A stretch of DNA of 64,000 nucleotides, from the NCBI GenBank assembly GCA_963665085.2, contig CAXXXS010000001.1, positions 4,526,001-4,590,000 on the forward strand, written 5' to 3'. The translations under genes were made by a program, and so were the position numbers. Origin of the DNA: G963665085 sp963665085. Lineage in GTDB: Bacteria; Bacteroidota; Bacteroidia; Bacteroidales; JAAAOM01. The first letter of the stretch is position 1; every line of letters starts with the position of its first letter. The notes under the pieces are model-generated. The model saw nothing but the letters and a program-made list of their open reading frames with translations. It was not told where the DNA came from and searched no databases. Shown in pieces: positions 27,066-36,985 of this stretch.

Positions 27066-29939
27066 TTATTTCTCTACTTTATTATAATACTCACCTGTTC
27101 TTTGTTTTGTCTGTGATTCAAAGTACATTGACGTACATGGTTTATCATTTATCCAATATTCATTTCCGCCCCAACTATAATGCACTTTTCTAAACTCTTT
27201 GGTTTCATTTTGTCTTATTATAATATATCTGTCCATTACTTCTCTTTCACCGGTATAAATTTCATGTGTAATTCCTTCCGGATACATATTTCTTAATTCA
27301 ATAAGGTATAACTCAAGTTCCGCATCGTCTTTAAATTTTAATTCTGGAAGGATAGCGCTTGTTTGTGTTTTAACGGCAACTGTTTTAGTTGTTGTATTTG
27401 ATTTATTTGCTTCTAATTTTTCTATTAATGTTGAAATATTTTTTAACCTTGTTTTAGAATATTCATCTTCAGGTTTAATAGTAAGTGCGGCCTCATACAT
27501 TTCTTTTGCATTGTAATAATCTTTTTTCGTATAGAGGCCATCAGCTTTATTTCTTGCTTGCAAAAAATCATTCTCCCTTTCTAATTCAGCCTGTCTCTTT
27601 TCTTCCTCAAGTGTTAAAATCTCATTTATCTTTTCAACCTGATTTCTTGGATATGCCTCGGATTTTAACGCCAAAGCAGAATTATAGTTGTTTTTTGCAT
27701 TGGTGTAATCTTTTGAGCCAAGTAACCTATCTGCTTCTGCAATAAATTCATTATATTTTCTATCTTTCTCTTCAAGGGCTTGTTGCTGTTGTTTTTGTGC
27801 TTCTATTGCGCTATTAACTTCTTGTAATTTAGAGGTAGCTAAAACATCATTTGGTTTATATTTTAAAGCCTGATTATACATATTCCTCGCATTAAAATAA
27901 TCCTTTGCAACAAAAGCATCTGCACCTTCTTTTAATGCTTTTTGGTAGGCTTCTTCCCTTGTTTTCTCTAATGCAAGTGTTCTTGCTTTTTCTTGCTCCA
28001 AACGTTCAATTTGTTGTAACTTTTCATTAGGAAGAGACTCTCCTGGTTTTAATTTTGAAGCCTCCTGAAATTTTTGTTTTGCCCCTTCATAGTTCTCTTG
28101 TTCAAGGAATTGGTTACCGGCACGGATTTCTGCCATATATTGTTCGTCAACTTGTTTTTGTTGAGCTAATTGTTGTTGTTGCTGTTCAAGATTATCAATC
28201 TCATTTAATTTTGATTGAGCTAAAGGATCATTGGCTTTAATTGTTAATGCTTTATTAAAAGCTGTTTTTGCAGCATCAAAATTTCCTTGACTTTTATAAC
28301 TCTCACCGGAAGTCATAGCCGTTCTATATTCAATGTCCTTTTGTTGATCGGCTTGTTTTCTTTGTTCTTCTTGTTCTAAAATCTGGTTTATTTTTATTAT
28401 TTGTGTTTTGGGCAATACTTCATCAGGATTTAAAGCTATCGCTTTGTTATATTCATTTTTTGCCAACTCATATTTCTTTTGTTGGAGAAATAAATTTCCT
28501 GCACTAATTGCTTTATTATATTCTAATTCATTCTGCTTTTGCTCTTTTTCTTTATCTGCCAGTATTTTTTCAATTTTAGAGAGCCTTTGCTTTGAATAAT
28601 TATCATAAGGTTTAATTTCTAATATTTTCTCATAAGTAGATTTTGCTGTTTGATAATCTTCACTATTAAAAGCATTATCGGCCTGAGTAAGTAAATTATT
28701 AAACTCTTTCTCTTCTTTTTCTTTTGCTTCCCGTTGTGCTAATAACCGATCTCTTTTTAAGGTCTCTTCAATCTCATTAATTTTTTGAGAAGGATATGTT
28801 TCATTTGGCAATATCTGTTGTGCTTCTAAATAACTTGCTTTGGCTTGCTCATATTTAAATTGACTGAGGTATGCATCAGCTATAGAAATTTTTTGAGTAT
28901 ATAGTTCTTTTTGTTTCTGCTCTCTTGATATCTGGGTTTTTATTTTGCTTAATTGAGTAGTGGGATAAGACACGTTTGGCTTAATTTCCAATGCCTGAGA
29001 ATAGAACCTTTCTGCTAATGTTAAGTTATTCGTCTGCATTGCCCTATCAGCCTGAGTAATGATTTGTTCGTATTGATTATCTGATTGTATTTGTTGTTGC
29101 TGATCGGTTGCTGCATCTCTTAATGATTTATCAATTTCTGTGATTTTGCCTCTTGCATAAGTATCTGATGGTTTTACAACCAAAGCTCTTTTATAAGCAT
29201 TCTTTGCTGCAATAAGGTTTCCTTCTTCCAATAATTTATCCCCTTGGGCAACCATGTTGTCAAATACATTGGATGATGCATTTTGCTGGGCAACTTTGTT
29301 GTCAATTTCTTCTAATCGCTCTCCTGAATGAAACTCCCAGGGACGTTTTTCGTTTGCGTCTTCATACAATTCCCTGGCTTCTTCATACTTTTTTTGATCA
29401 TATAACTCATCTGCTTTTCTAACTAGTTTTACAAATTCAGAATCAAGACAATCATCATTTGCATTTTCAAAAGCTCTTATTCTGTCCCTCATCCTGTCGT
29501 CGTGATCCGGATTTGCACGGTATTCTTTTTTTCTTTCGTTAAATTCAACAACAGCAACAGGATCTTTAAACACAGACGCATCTAGTCCAGGACATGCTTC
29601 ATATAAATTAATAGGAATTCCAATCCACCACGATCCTCTTATTTTCGGAGGCATCATTGTGTTATATTTAACCCGTTTGGTAATTAAATCTCCTTTTGAA
29701 ATTTCAAGCAAATATTCTTTGTTGTACTCAAGTTTAAAATGATATTCACCAGTTTCTCCTGTTGTAATTGTCTCAATAAGTTGATTGCCACTATATAGTT
29801 TTAATGTTGCCCCTGTAAGGGGGATTCTATTATGATATTCAATAATACCATCCGCATCAACATAATCTTTTTGCGAAAAAACATAAAATGGAAAAACAGA
29901 AGATATTAGAATGATTACTAACCCTTTCTTGATACTCAT
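27066..29939 (-). CDS. Large secreted TPR-repeat protein
   Basis: A 957-residue protein with a signal peptide (1-22, ending VFSQ) and a carboxypeptidase-regulatory-like beta domain (about 27-95). Eleven tetratricopeptide-like units follow (about 165-855), each with the core pattern Y-x-x-A-K-x-x-Y-x-x-A-L-x-I-K-P-x-[DE]. The units recur about every 65 residues because each is followed by a long Gln/Lys/Glu-rich helix. A conserved C-terminal domain (about 865-957) has the ELELYLIELRNMYPEGITHE and YSWGGNEYWIND segments. It is presumably a periplasmic or surface scaffold. It starts 22 bp after the T9SS protease gene at 29962 and is likely co-transcribed. Confidence 0.82.
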   Translation of the reverse strand: MSIKKGLVIILISSVFPFYVFSQKDYVDADGIIEYHNRIPLTGATLKLYSGNQLIETITTGETGEYHFKLEYNKEYLLEISKGDLITKRVKYNTMMPPKIRGSWWIGIPINLYEACPGLDASVFKDPVAVVEFNERKKEYRANPDHDDRMRDRIRAFENANDDCLDSEFVKLVRKADELYDQKKYEEARELYEDANEKRPWEFHSGERLEEIDNKVAQQNASSNVFDNMVAQGDKLLEEGNLIAAKNAYKRALVVKPSDTYARGKITEIDKSLRDAATDQQQQIQSDNQYEQIITQADRAMQTNNLTLAERFYSQALEIKPNVSYPTTQLSKIKTQISREQKQKELYTQKISIADAYLSQFKYEQAKASYLEAQQILPNETYPSQKINEIEETLKRDRLLAQREAKEKEEKEFNNLLTQADNAFNSEDYQTAKSTYEKILEIKPYDNYSKQRLSKIEKILADKEKEQKQNELEYNKAISAGNLFLQQKKYELAKNEYNKAIALNPDEVLPKTQIIKINQILEQEEQRKQADQQKDIEYRTAMTSGESYKSQGNFDAAKTAFNKALTIKANDPLAQSKLNEIDNLEQQQQQLAQQKQVDEQYMAEIRAGNQFLEQENYEGAKQKFQEASKLKPGESLPNEKLQQIERLEQEKARTLALEKTREEAYQKALKEGADAFVAKDYFNARNMYNQALKYKPNDVLATSKLQEVNSAIEAQKQQQQALEEKDRKYNEFIAEADRLLGSKDYTNAKNNYNSALALKSEAYPRNQVEKINEILTLEEEKRQAELERENDFLQARNKADGLYTKKDYYNAKEMYEAALTIKPEDEYSKTRLKNISTLIEKLEANKSNTTTKTVAVKTQTSAILPELKFKDDAELELYLIELRNMYPEGITHEIYTGEREVMDRYIIIRQNETKEFRKVHYSWGGNEYWINDKPCTSMYFESQTKQRTGEYYNKVEK

Positions 29940-29961
29940 AAAACTGACTTAAATTTCTAAA

Positions 29962-32118
29962 TTACTTTGTTACAACTAACTTTTTTACAAATTGCTCGTT
30001 GTTAACGACAATCTTGCATAAATAAATTCCTCTATTAAATTTAGCCAGATTTATTTCATGTTCCAAGTCTCCGGTGATAAAATTTTCGGATAAGATCAAA
30101 ATCCCGTTTAAATCATAAAGTTTTAAGTCAACTAGTTTAATGAGATTATTTTGAAAATTTATTGTAAAATGATCTCGGCCACTTGTTGGATTAGGATATA
30201 GAATAGGCTCAACTATTTCTCCAGGTTCGATCTCCTCTGAAGAGAGTTCTCCCGATAAATAGGGACTTATTGATAATTTGCTTTTAAATTTCCATGGAAA
30301 TTCTTCAGCAAGAAAATCCCATTCTCCATTTACATAAGCATATGTAGTGGTGTTATTAATTTCTTCTAAAATATCTGTATGAAAGACGGCAAATGTATCT
30401 GTCAGATTTTCATAAAAAATTTCATATCCAATATAGAATGTCCCTTTTAGATTAAAGAAATGGTCGAATTCAAGAAACATTTCCTGATTTTCTGCAAGCT
30501 GATTAAACAAGTATATCTTTTCTGCAACTAATTCTTCTGGCTTTGTTTCTCCTTGCCATAGTTTTATCTTTATTTTAGAACGAGATGGATCAGCTGATGA
30601 AAGTTTTGCAATATTCAAATAAAAACCTGACAAAATAACTTCATTTTCAGATTCAAATTTTTCCGCATATTGAGAAATCTGGTAAGTATTATGTCCTGTA
30701 TAATACCCGCTTACCTCATTTATTTGTTCAATACTGATAGTCTCGCCTGATTTAAAATTACTAACCGTACTAAAAGTTGACATAAACTCATAATTAGGAT
30801 CGTAACCATCAATTTTTTTTATTCCTGTATTAGTGGGATCTAGCCAGTATTTAAGCTGCATTATAGTATCAGAATAAAAGTCCCAAGCTTTAGAAATTTT
30901 AGCATAATAATCATTAACAGGATTATAACAATCTGCTTCACCTCCAGTAAGCCCTCCAATGAGCCTGTTACTATTATCAAACAATGGCCCCCCGGATGAA
31001 CCCCGCTCTGTTGTACCTTCATCCCATTCCGCTATTCTCCAATGAGATTCTTCCTCATAATAAGCACTATAACTTTCTGATATGGGAGGATCATTATCAA
31101 CAGATAATTTCTTAACATCTCCCCAAGGATGGTGAATGGAATATGTATTTGTTAAGTCTTCTCTATCTTCTGTCGCATTCCACCCCGAATAATAAGGATA
31201 ATAATTCACTGGAATATCTTCTGATAATTCAACTAATGAAAAATCTATTTTCTTTGCTGTAGCGAGTAATGTAGAACCTGACACAGACTTACTTACAGAA
31301 CCATCAGGGCCATTGCAAAACGGACTTTCATAATCGAATATAAACACTGCACTTTGCGCATCACTTGAATCAGAGAGGCAATGGTTTGCTGTTATAACAT
31401 AAGGTTTACTATTCTGATTGGTGTTGTTTACAATGGTGCCTGTACATAACTCTCTATTGTTAAAAATTATTCTACAAACAGAATTTTTAGAGGTTAAAAT
31501 ATCTTCATCTTCGCTACAAGCAACATCAAGATTACAATCTCCCGATCTTGCATATTGGCCATCTTTAAGAATATCATATATATTCATAAAATCATGCCCT
31601 AACTTACCTATTTCCAATTCACCATATTCTCCTAAATCCAATGGAACCTGCATTTCAATAATTATTGTATCTCCTTGAATTGGCCTTGTAGATAATGTTA
31701 AATCAGGTTTATTGTTCAAATATGTTAGCCCCCCAAGAACATCAGATTTAGAAGGGTTATAAATCAATACACTAACACCTTTTTCTAATCGAAACTTCGT
31801 AAACGTTACATTAATTGAATATGCCTCAGGAGAGATAAGTTTTTGCCTCCAAACTCTTTTATCATTGTATTTAAACCATTCACCATGAGTTTTTGGGGTT
31901 ATATTCATTTCTACAACCTCTGCAAACTCTAAATTTTTAAGGTGTCTTGTCTCACTTAATTTTCTTTCCAGCTTAGGCTTTACGTGAACTATATATGCAG
32001 GAATGTTTTTATCACCATTAGGGACCGGAACTGCATTTTTTGTTATTTGAGAAAAAAGATCAACAATTCCCAGGTTAAGTAAAAACAATATGGCAATAAT
32101 AAATGTTTTTGTTTTCAT
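29962..32118 (-). CDS. Secreted trypsin-like serine protease with T9SS sorting domain
   Basis: A 718-residue exported protease, paralogous to the one at 9612-12215. Signal peptide residues 1-24 (ending DLFSQ). Catalytic His is in PYVITANHCLSD, Asp in KIDFSLVELSED and Ser in ERGSSGGPLFDN. A beta domain (about 440-620) precedes a type A T9SS C-terminal domain starting at PILYPNPTSGRDHF. The N-terminal prodomain has paired cysteines near DCNLDVACSED. It is the first gene of a probable five-gene minus-strand unit, with a TAnnTTTG element in its upstream region. Confidence 0.88.
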   Translation of the reverse strand: MKTKTFIIAILFLLNLGIVDLFSQITKNAVPVPNGDKNIPAYIVHVKPKLERKLSETRHLKNLEFAEVVEMNITPKTHGEWFKYNDKRVWRQKLISPEAYSINVTFTKFRLEKGVSVLIYNPSKSDVLGGLTYLNNKPDLTLSTRPIQGDTIIIEMQVPLDLGEYGELEIGKLGHDFMNIYDILKDGQYARSGDCNLDVACSEDEDILTSKNSVCRIIFNNRELCTGTIVNNTNQNSKPYVITANHCLSDSSDAQSAVFIFDYESPFCNGPDGSVSKSVSGSTLLATAKKIDFSLVELSEDIPVNYYPYYSGWNATEDREDLTNTYSIHHPWGDVKKLSVDNDPPISESYSAYYEEESHWRIAEWDEGTTERGSSGGPLFDNSNRLIGGLTGGEADCYNPVNDYYAKISKAWDFYSDTIMQLKYWLDPTNTGIKKIDGYDPNYEFMSTFSTVSNFKSGETISIEQINEVSGYYTGHNTYQISQYAEKFESENEVILSGFYLNIAKLSSADPSRSKIKIKLWQGETKPEELVAEKIYLFNQLAENQEMFLEFDHFFNLKGTFYIGYEIFYENLTDTFAVFHTDILEEINNTTTYAYVNGEWDFLAEEFPWKFKSKLSISPYLSGELSSEEIEPGEIVEPILYPNPTSGRDHFTINFQNNLIKLVDLKLYDLNGILILSENFITGDLEHEINLAKFNRGIYLCKIVVNNEQFVKKLVVTK

Positions 32119-32192
32119 AGTTACTTATACACTGAGCTCACACAAATTTCAGTATTTTTTTTATCAATAAATAGTGAGATTTGATTAAGATG

Positions 32193-32200
32193 CAAAAGTA
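32193..32200 (-). promoter_or_regulatory. Possible -7 element for the protease-TPR-glycosyltransferase unit
   Basis: Minus-strand TACTTTTG matches TAnnTTTG 75 bp upstream of the protease ATG at 32118. No clear TTG at the -33 spacing, so the match is partial. Confidence 0.4.
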
Positions 32201-32339
32201 TAATGTCAACATATCGAATAGTAGAATAGAAATGTATTTTACAATGAAAAACAAGACGTTTTTTAGCATGGATATCTGACCAAATTGGAAAAAAATGTTA
32301 AAAAAACTAATTGGTTCGTTTTTTTAAATATGAAACTAT

Positions 32340-32347
32340 TATTTTTG
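32340..32347 (+). promoter_or_regulatory. Possible -7 element for the SlyD-type isomerase gene
   Basis: TATTTTTG matches TAnnTTTG and ends 23 bp before the ATG at 32371. The nearest upstream TTG (32311) is further away than the usual spacing, so only the -7 box is supported. Confidence 0.4.
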
Positions 32348-32370
32348 GAACTTATAAAATATATTAAACT

Positions 32371-32937
32371 ATGGAAATAGCAAAAGACAGAGTGGTTTCA
32401 CTTACTTATGTATTAAGAAAAGATTCAAAAGATGGAGACTTACTTGAAGAAGTAAAAGATGACAGGCCATTAACTTTCTTATATGGTGGAGGTTCTCTTT
32501 TACCTAAATTCGAAGAAAACATCAGCGGACTAGCAGTAGGTGACAACTTTAGTTTTGATTTAAAGGCAGAAGATGCTTATGGTTTGGTTAATGAAGATGC
32601 CATAGTTAATGTACCTAAAGCTGCTTTTGAAGTAAATGGCAAAGTTGATGATAATTTATTAAAATTGGGAAATACAATTCCTATGCAGGATAACGCAGGA
32701 AACAGACTAAATGGAATTGTTGTTGATATAACAGGTGAATCTGTAAAAATGGATTTTAACCATCCTTTAGCCGGAGATAATTTATTTTTCTCGGGTACAG
32801 TTGAAAGCATTCGAGAAGCTACTGACGAAGAATTAAACCATGGACATGTTCATGGCGGAGGCGGTTGTGGTGGCGACTGTGGAAGTAACAGCGATGGTTG
32901 TGGTTGCGGTGACGGTGGTTCAAGTTGTGGCTGCTAA
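32371..32937 (+). CDS. SlyD-type FKBP peptidyl-prolyl isomerase with Cys/His tail
   Basis: A 188-residue cytoplasmic prolyl isomerase and chaperone of the SlyD class. The FKBP halves surround an insert-in-flap domain: PLTFLYGGGSLLPKFEENI, GDNFSFDLKAEDAYG, then the IF region (about 75-125) and VKMDFNHPLAGDNLFFSGTV. The C-terminal 35 residues hold HGHVHGGGGCGGDCG and further GCGCG and CGC, in total three His and six Cys, like the metal-binding tail of E. coli SlyD that supplies nickel. Nickel delivery is inferred; the isomerase call is firm. Its terminator also covers the end of the convergent DUF3857 gene. Confidence 0.93.
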   Translation: MEIAKDRVVSLTYVLRKDSKDGDLLEEVKDDRPLTFLYGGGSLLPKFEENISGLAVGDNFSFDLKAEDAYGLVNEDAIVNVPKAAFEVNGKVDDNLLKLGNTIPMQDNAGNRLNGIVVDITGESVKMDFNHPLAGDNLFFSGTVESIREATDEELNHGHVHGGGGCGGDCGSNSDGCGCGDGGSSCGC

Positions 32938-32961
32938 CAAAATCTTTTTAAAAATACATTT

Positions 32962-32997
32962 AGAAACACTGGAATTTATTCCGGTGTTTCTTTTTTT
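32962..32997 (+). terminator. Terminator after the SlyD-type gene
   Basis: 12-bp arms (963-974 and 979-990 of the 32 kb block, one G-U pair) and a TTTA loop, followed by TTTTTTT. It lies 25 bp past the stop codon and overlaps the last codons of the convergent gene ending at 32976. Confidence 0.75.
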
Positions 32998-34928
32998 ACC
33001 AATACTGCTTTCAAATTTTTGTTTTTATTAATTACTGCACTAAAATTAACTAATTCATTATAAGATTCTTTTTCGTATCGACCAGCATTTAATGATTTTG
33101 AAGAGTAAACTGCTATTTGATTGGCATTAATGGTATCTACTTTTATTTCAAGATTTCCAAACGATGTGTCAATATTATTGCTTTCAGGTAAATATTCTAT
33201 ATTATAATCTTCCGGGTAACTAAAAACTATTGAATCGATTACGTTTTTCGACTCTCTAATAATAATATCGTTTAATCTAGATTCTGATGAGGTTAATAAA
33301 GGCAAACATTCATCTTCAAAATTATTGAGTAAAGGAATAAAAATACGCTTGTTGCTTATGCTCGCATATTTCTCCATTTTAATATCAAAATGAATTGACG
33401 CTTGAATTGTTTTATCTTCACTTCGATTAATCTCAAGTGAATTGATTTCAAAAGAGGAAAATGGTAATTTATTATACATCCATTTTTTTTGTTCTGATGG
33501 AGACATCTCTAAAATTTCAGAAATTTCCGAATAATTTGCTCCCTGGTAGATAATTTTAATCGTTGCTGTTGCATCACCATTTTTATTGATATCAAAATTT
33601 ATCAGTCTTTTAACTTGATTTATGTTATTATATGAAGGCGTATTTGCTAATTCGCCACCATTTTCAGTAATTAACAAGACTTGCCTGTTATCAGTAAAAT
33701 TGCCTATATAACCAAAGGGATTTGTCTGACTAGTACATTCAAGCCATATTGTATCTTTTTTATAAGGAACACTTAAAAATGCATGATTAAATTGGGCGCT
33801 TGGAAAATCAACTTGAATTTCAGGCGTATCTTCCCCTGCCTGGACTAAAGTATAATAAGATTTTATACCATAAACATCCAAAATTGACTTTGTGTAATTT
33901 GTTAATGCTTTACAATCCCCATAGCCCACATTATGAACAGTTTGCGCATCAATAGGTTGATATCCCCCAATCCCTAATTTTAAATTAACATACCTTGTTC
34001 GGGATTGTACATATTTGTAGATTTCTTTTATGATGGATAATGTATCAGATAATTCACCTATCTCTGTTTTTATTTCATTTATAGCTTCAGGATTTAAATT
34101 TTCTTTGCCTTGATTCAAAGATTTCACCCAAATACCAAAATTTTGCCAGGTTTGTTGATTTCCATAATACCCATCAATCTCAAAAACGTTCGGAGCTAGT
34201 CGTATGCTTGGAATTATTAATGAAAGGCCAGGACTATATTTTTCTTCTACAAAAGCCTGAACGTTATTAATTTCCCATGTGTAAATTTTATTTTCATTTG
34301 TATTTGAAATTGCAACACTATCTGAAAGGTAAGCTTCTTTATACCTAAAATTCATGGATTTAGGTAAAACAACCTCTAGTTTAGAATTTTCACACGACAG
34401 ATTGTATGATGAAATTGGGTACCATGTGGGATAATAGAATAATCCTTCATATATAATCTCATAATCGTATTCGATTGTATAAGGAAAAAAATTTGTTATC
34501 GGGCTCAGGTATTTTCTTCTGGTATCATCAAAAAGTGTATAACCTGAAATTGCACTTAAATCATTAAAATCGCTCTTTTTAAGTTCTTTGACCAACCTTC
34601 CGGAAGCATCATAAACATTGCCGGAAAAATTCTCAACTTTTAAGAATTTATGGTATGTTTCATTGAAAACACCAAAATGTTCACCTGCTTTATTTAAAAT
34701 TGTAACAGAGTAATGGACTTTCTTTTTTGCATGTCGAATGGATTCTATCTCAAGTGTAGTTGAATATTCTCTAATTACTGCGTCTGCATTAATTTTCAAT
34801 GGCTCTTGAATTGAATCAGCATTATATTTAAAAACGGCAAATGTTGGTAGTAAATTAATAATTAACAGCATAAATATTAGCCACCCTAACCTGCGAATTT
34901 GCTTGTTTTCATAAACAAAAAGTATCAT
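32976..34928 (-). CDS. DUF3857/transglutaminase-like protein with intact Cys
   Basis: A 650-residue exported protein with an N-terminal hydrophobic signal (about 14-32), a DUF3857 domain (about 50-230), a transglutaminase-like domain (about 270-430) and a C-terminal beta domain. The transglutaminase nucleophile is present in GYGDCKALTNYT, with the His in AQFNHAFLSV; the third position is LECTSQ, so Asp is replaced by Glu. It follows the 686-residue paralogue with a 4-base start/stop overlap (34925-34928), which indicates translational coupling. The reaction is unknown; family members may act as peptidases or cross-linkers in the envelope. Confidence 0.88.
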   Translation of the reverse strand: MILFVYENKQIRRLGWLIFMLLIINLLPTFAVFKYNADSIQEPLKINADAVIREYSTTLEIESIRHAKKKVHYSVTILNKAGEHFGVFNETYHKFLKVENFSGNVYDASGRLVKELKKSDFNDLSAISGYTLFDDTRRKYLSPITNFFPYTIEYDYEIIYEGLFYYPTWYPISSYNLSCENSKLEVVLPKSMNFRYKEAYLSDSVAISNTNENKIYTWEINNVQAFVEEKYSPGLSLIIPSIRLAPNVFEIDGYYGNQQTWQNFGIWVKSLNQGKENLNPEAINEIKTEIGELSDTLSIIKEIYKYVQSRTRYVNLKLGIGGYQPIDAQTVHNVGYGDCKALTNYTKSILDVYGIKSYYTLVQAGEDTPEIQVDFPSAQFNHAFLSVPYKKDTIWLECTSQTNPFGYIGNFTDNRQVLLITENGGELANTPSYNNINQVKRLINFDINKNGDATATIKIIYQGANYSEISEILEMSPSEQKKWMYNKLPFSSFEINSLEINRSEDKTIQASIHFDIKMEKYASISNKRIFIPLLNNFEDECLPLLTSSESRLNDIIIRESKNVIDSIVFSYPEDYNIEYLPESNNIDTSFGNLEIKVDTINANQIAVYSSKSLNAGRYEKESYNELVNFSAVINKNKNLKAVLVKKETPE

Positions 34929-36985
34929 TCGTTCATTCTTTTCTTTAATACAATTTGTTCACTTTGTTTTGCTACTACCTTTTCATAAAATTCTTTTAAT
35001 CCTTTATATTCATCGCCAGGAAAGATACTCCTGTTAATTTTAAACTCACTTACAAACTGGATAGTATTCTCAGACGCTTTTACATTGTAAGTAAATTCTG
35101 CTGCATTATCAGGAAGAGATAAATGTGTACTGGATGGTAGTTCTTCTATATTATAATCTGGCGGGATTGCAAAGTTTAATAAATATTTTCTATGTCTTGG
35201 ATATATATAATCCACCGGAAATTTTCTGTTCTCTTCCTTAAATGGATTTTCTTCTATTCTATCATAAAGCAGAGGATTTAAATAGATCATATCGCCCAAG
35301 ATGTCTATTTTGTTTTCTACGGTTATTTCATAAGAATCTTGAATTGGTTTATAAATGCTATCAATATTTTTAATATCATAATTCACAATTTTTAAACCTT
35401 CAAAATCAGCTTCAAGTTGTCTTATTAACTTTTCATGGTCTTCATCCAATTCCATATCTTTTCTAAAATCAAGGGCAGCATAATTGTCCCGCGAATTTTG
35501 CATGTTACCAATTAACTTGTTTCCCTCGTTTAAACTAAGATTTAGCAAACTTGTGTATAAATGGGGCTGTGGTGCATTTAGGTCAATCTGTTCAGTATAA
35601 TTTTCATTAATCAACATTCCAAAACCATTTATACAACGCTCTGGTAACATATAATAAGGACATTTTGTTTCTGTTGCATCAAGCATATATCTTTTATTAT
35701 CAACAACAACTGATGCAATTACATAATTGTATTTTGATAACATTATTTGTCCTGGGTGCAAAATACCATTTTTCCTTGTACTTAGAATTACCGGGTTTGC
35801 ATCCAGCCCTAATTCCCTCAATATTGAGACTAAAAATAAATTAACATCAGCAGAATTCCCCACCCCTTCATTTACAATTTTTTTTATGGTATTTTTAGCA
35901 AATAATCGCTCTTTATTATTCCATTTTACTTTTTCTTTAGCGTACTCAAAAGCTGTAATCATCTTTTTAAAATCACTATCCGATGTAGATGCTATTAAAG
36001 ATGTTTCTGCATTAAAAAGGTTCGATCTTCCGATAATCCCACCAAAATATTCATTTTCAATAAGTTTTAGCCGAATTGTTTCCCATGAGTTTGTTAGGTT
36101 TTTACGTAATGATTCAGGGTAACGATAACTTGCTAACTCAAACTCTAAAGAAGTAATATAATTATTGATATTACTTACAAATGGTTCTTCTTCGTATGCT
36201 GGAACATTTTCGCTAATCCATTTATAATAATCTTGTTTATAATCAATCTTGTGATGTTCATAACTGGAACGTAAATTCATAAACCTTGAAGTATCACTTT
36301 CGGCCTTTGTAGTAATAGAAATTGTACCTGGAAGTACTTTCTTTTCTACAAGTGTTACCTGTTCATAACCTTTAAATAGATTTTTATAGTCAAAATATTC
36401 AGGTATGGCAACATTGTATTCGCTGTATCTTGTTGGAATTTCGTGCTGGAAATCCCACTCTCTAAGATTAAATAAAAAGTCTGAATGAATAATATATTCA
36501 ATATCAACAACAGAACCAACTCTCACATTAGGTAGGGCAAAGCTTACAACAGTCCAGTTATCACTTAATTGCTCTTCAAATATTGCATTTTTATCCAATT
36601 TTTCTTTTTTAATCCGACCTCTTCTAAGGTTGTATGTATATCCTTTCAAACCCGAAATTGATTCTTTACTACCCTGGGATCGGTACAAAAAGACTTTTCG
36701 GTTTGCATAGCTCAAACCGGATTTATCTAATATTTTAATTCTTAAATGACGTTTGAAATGAATTTGAAAACCATAGAATTGGTTCCATAGAAAGTTTGTG
36801 CTGCCAATGTCACTTAGTATTACAGCAACAGCACTTGAGTCTTGATCATAAAGAACCATCTCAAGATCTTCAACATTTGGCTCACCAAACTTGATCTTAT
36901 CCTTTTCTTTTTTATCCCTTGCAGTACCATTCTGTAAGAGACAAAAGGTAATTATGATCAGTAAACAGAATCTTAGTAATTTCAT
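34925..36985 (-). CDS. DUF3857/transglutaminase-like protein, catalytic Cys and His replaced
   Basis: A 686-residue exported protein with a signal peptide (1-22), DUF3857 (about 60-225), transglutaminase-like (about 320-450) and C-terminal beta domains. In the active-site positions it has VGNSADVNLFL (no Cys) and KYNYVIASV (Tyr where the paralogue has His), while LDATETK keeps the Asp. It is therefore predicted to be non-catalytic. It is the first gene of a coupled pair with 32976-34928. A structural or binding role next to an active partner is inferred. Confidence 0.86.
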   Translation of the reverse strand: MKLLRFCLLIIITFCLLQNGTARDKKEKDKIKFGEPNVEDLEMVLYDQDSSAVAVILSDIGSTNFLWNQFYGFQIHFKRHLRIKILDKSGLSYANRKVFLYRSQGSKESISGLKGYTYNLRRGRIKKEKLDKNAIFEEQLSDNWTVVSFALPNVRVGSVVDIEYIIHSDFLFNLREWDFQHEIPTRYSEYNVAIPEYFDYKNLFKGYEQVTLVEKKVLPGTISITTKAESDTSRFMNLRSSYEHHKIDYKQDYYKWISENVPAYEEEPFVSNINNYITSLEFELASYRYPESLRKNLTNSWETIRLKLIENEYFGGIIGRSNLFNAETSLIASTSDSDFKKMITAFEYAKEKVKWNNKERLFAKNTIKKIVNEGVGNSADVNLFLVSILRELGLDANPVILSTRKNGILHPGQIMLSKYNYVIASVVVDNKRYMLDATETKCPYYMLPERCINGFGMLINENYTEQIDLNAPQPHLYTSLLNLSLNEGNKLIGNMQNSRDNYAALDFRKDMELDEDHEKLIRQLEADFEGLKIVNYDIKNIDSIYKPIQDSYEITVENKIDILGDMIYLNPLLYDRIEENPFKEENRKFPVDYIYPRHRKYLLNFAIPPDYNIEELPSSTHLSLPDNAAEFTYNVKASENTIQFVSEFKINRSIFPGDEYKGLKEFYEKVVAKQSEQIVLKKRMNE

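Noticed and set aside
27480..29300. Possible nucleotide-level tandem repeats in the TPR gene
   Set aside because: The protein units are similar in pattern but codons and linkers have diverged, so no recent DNA duplication is evident.
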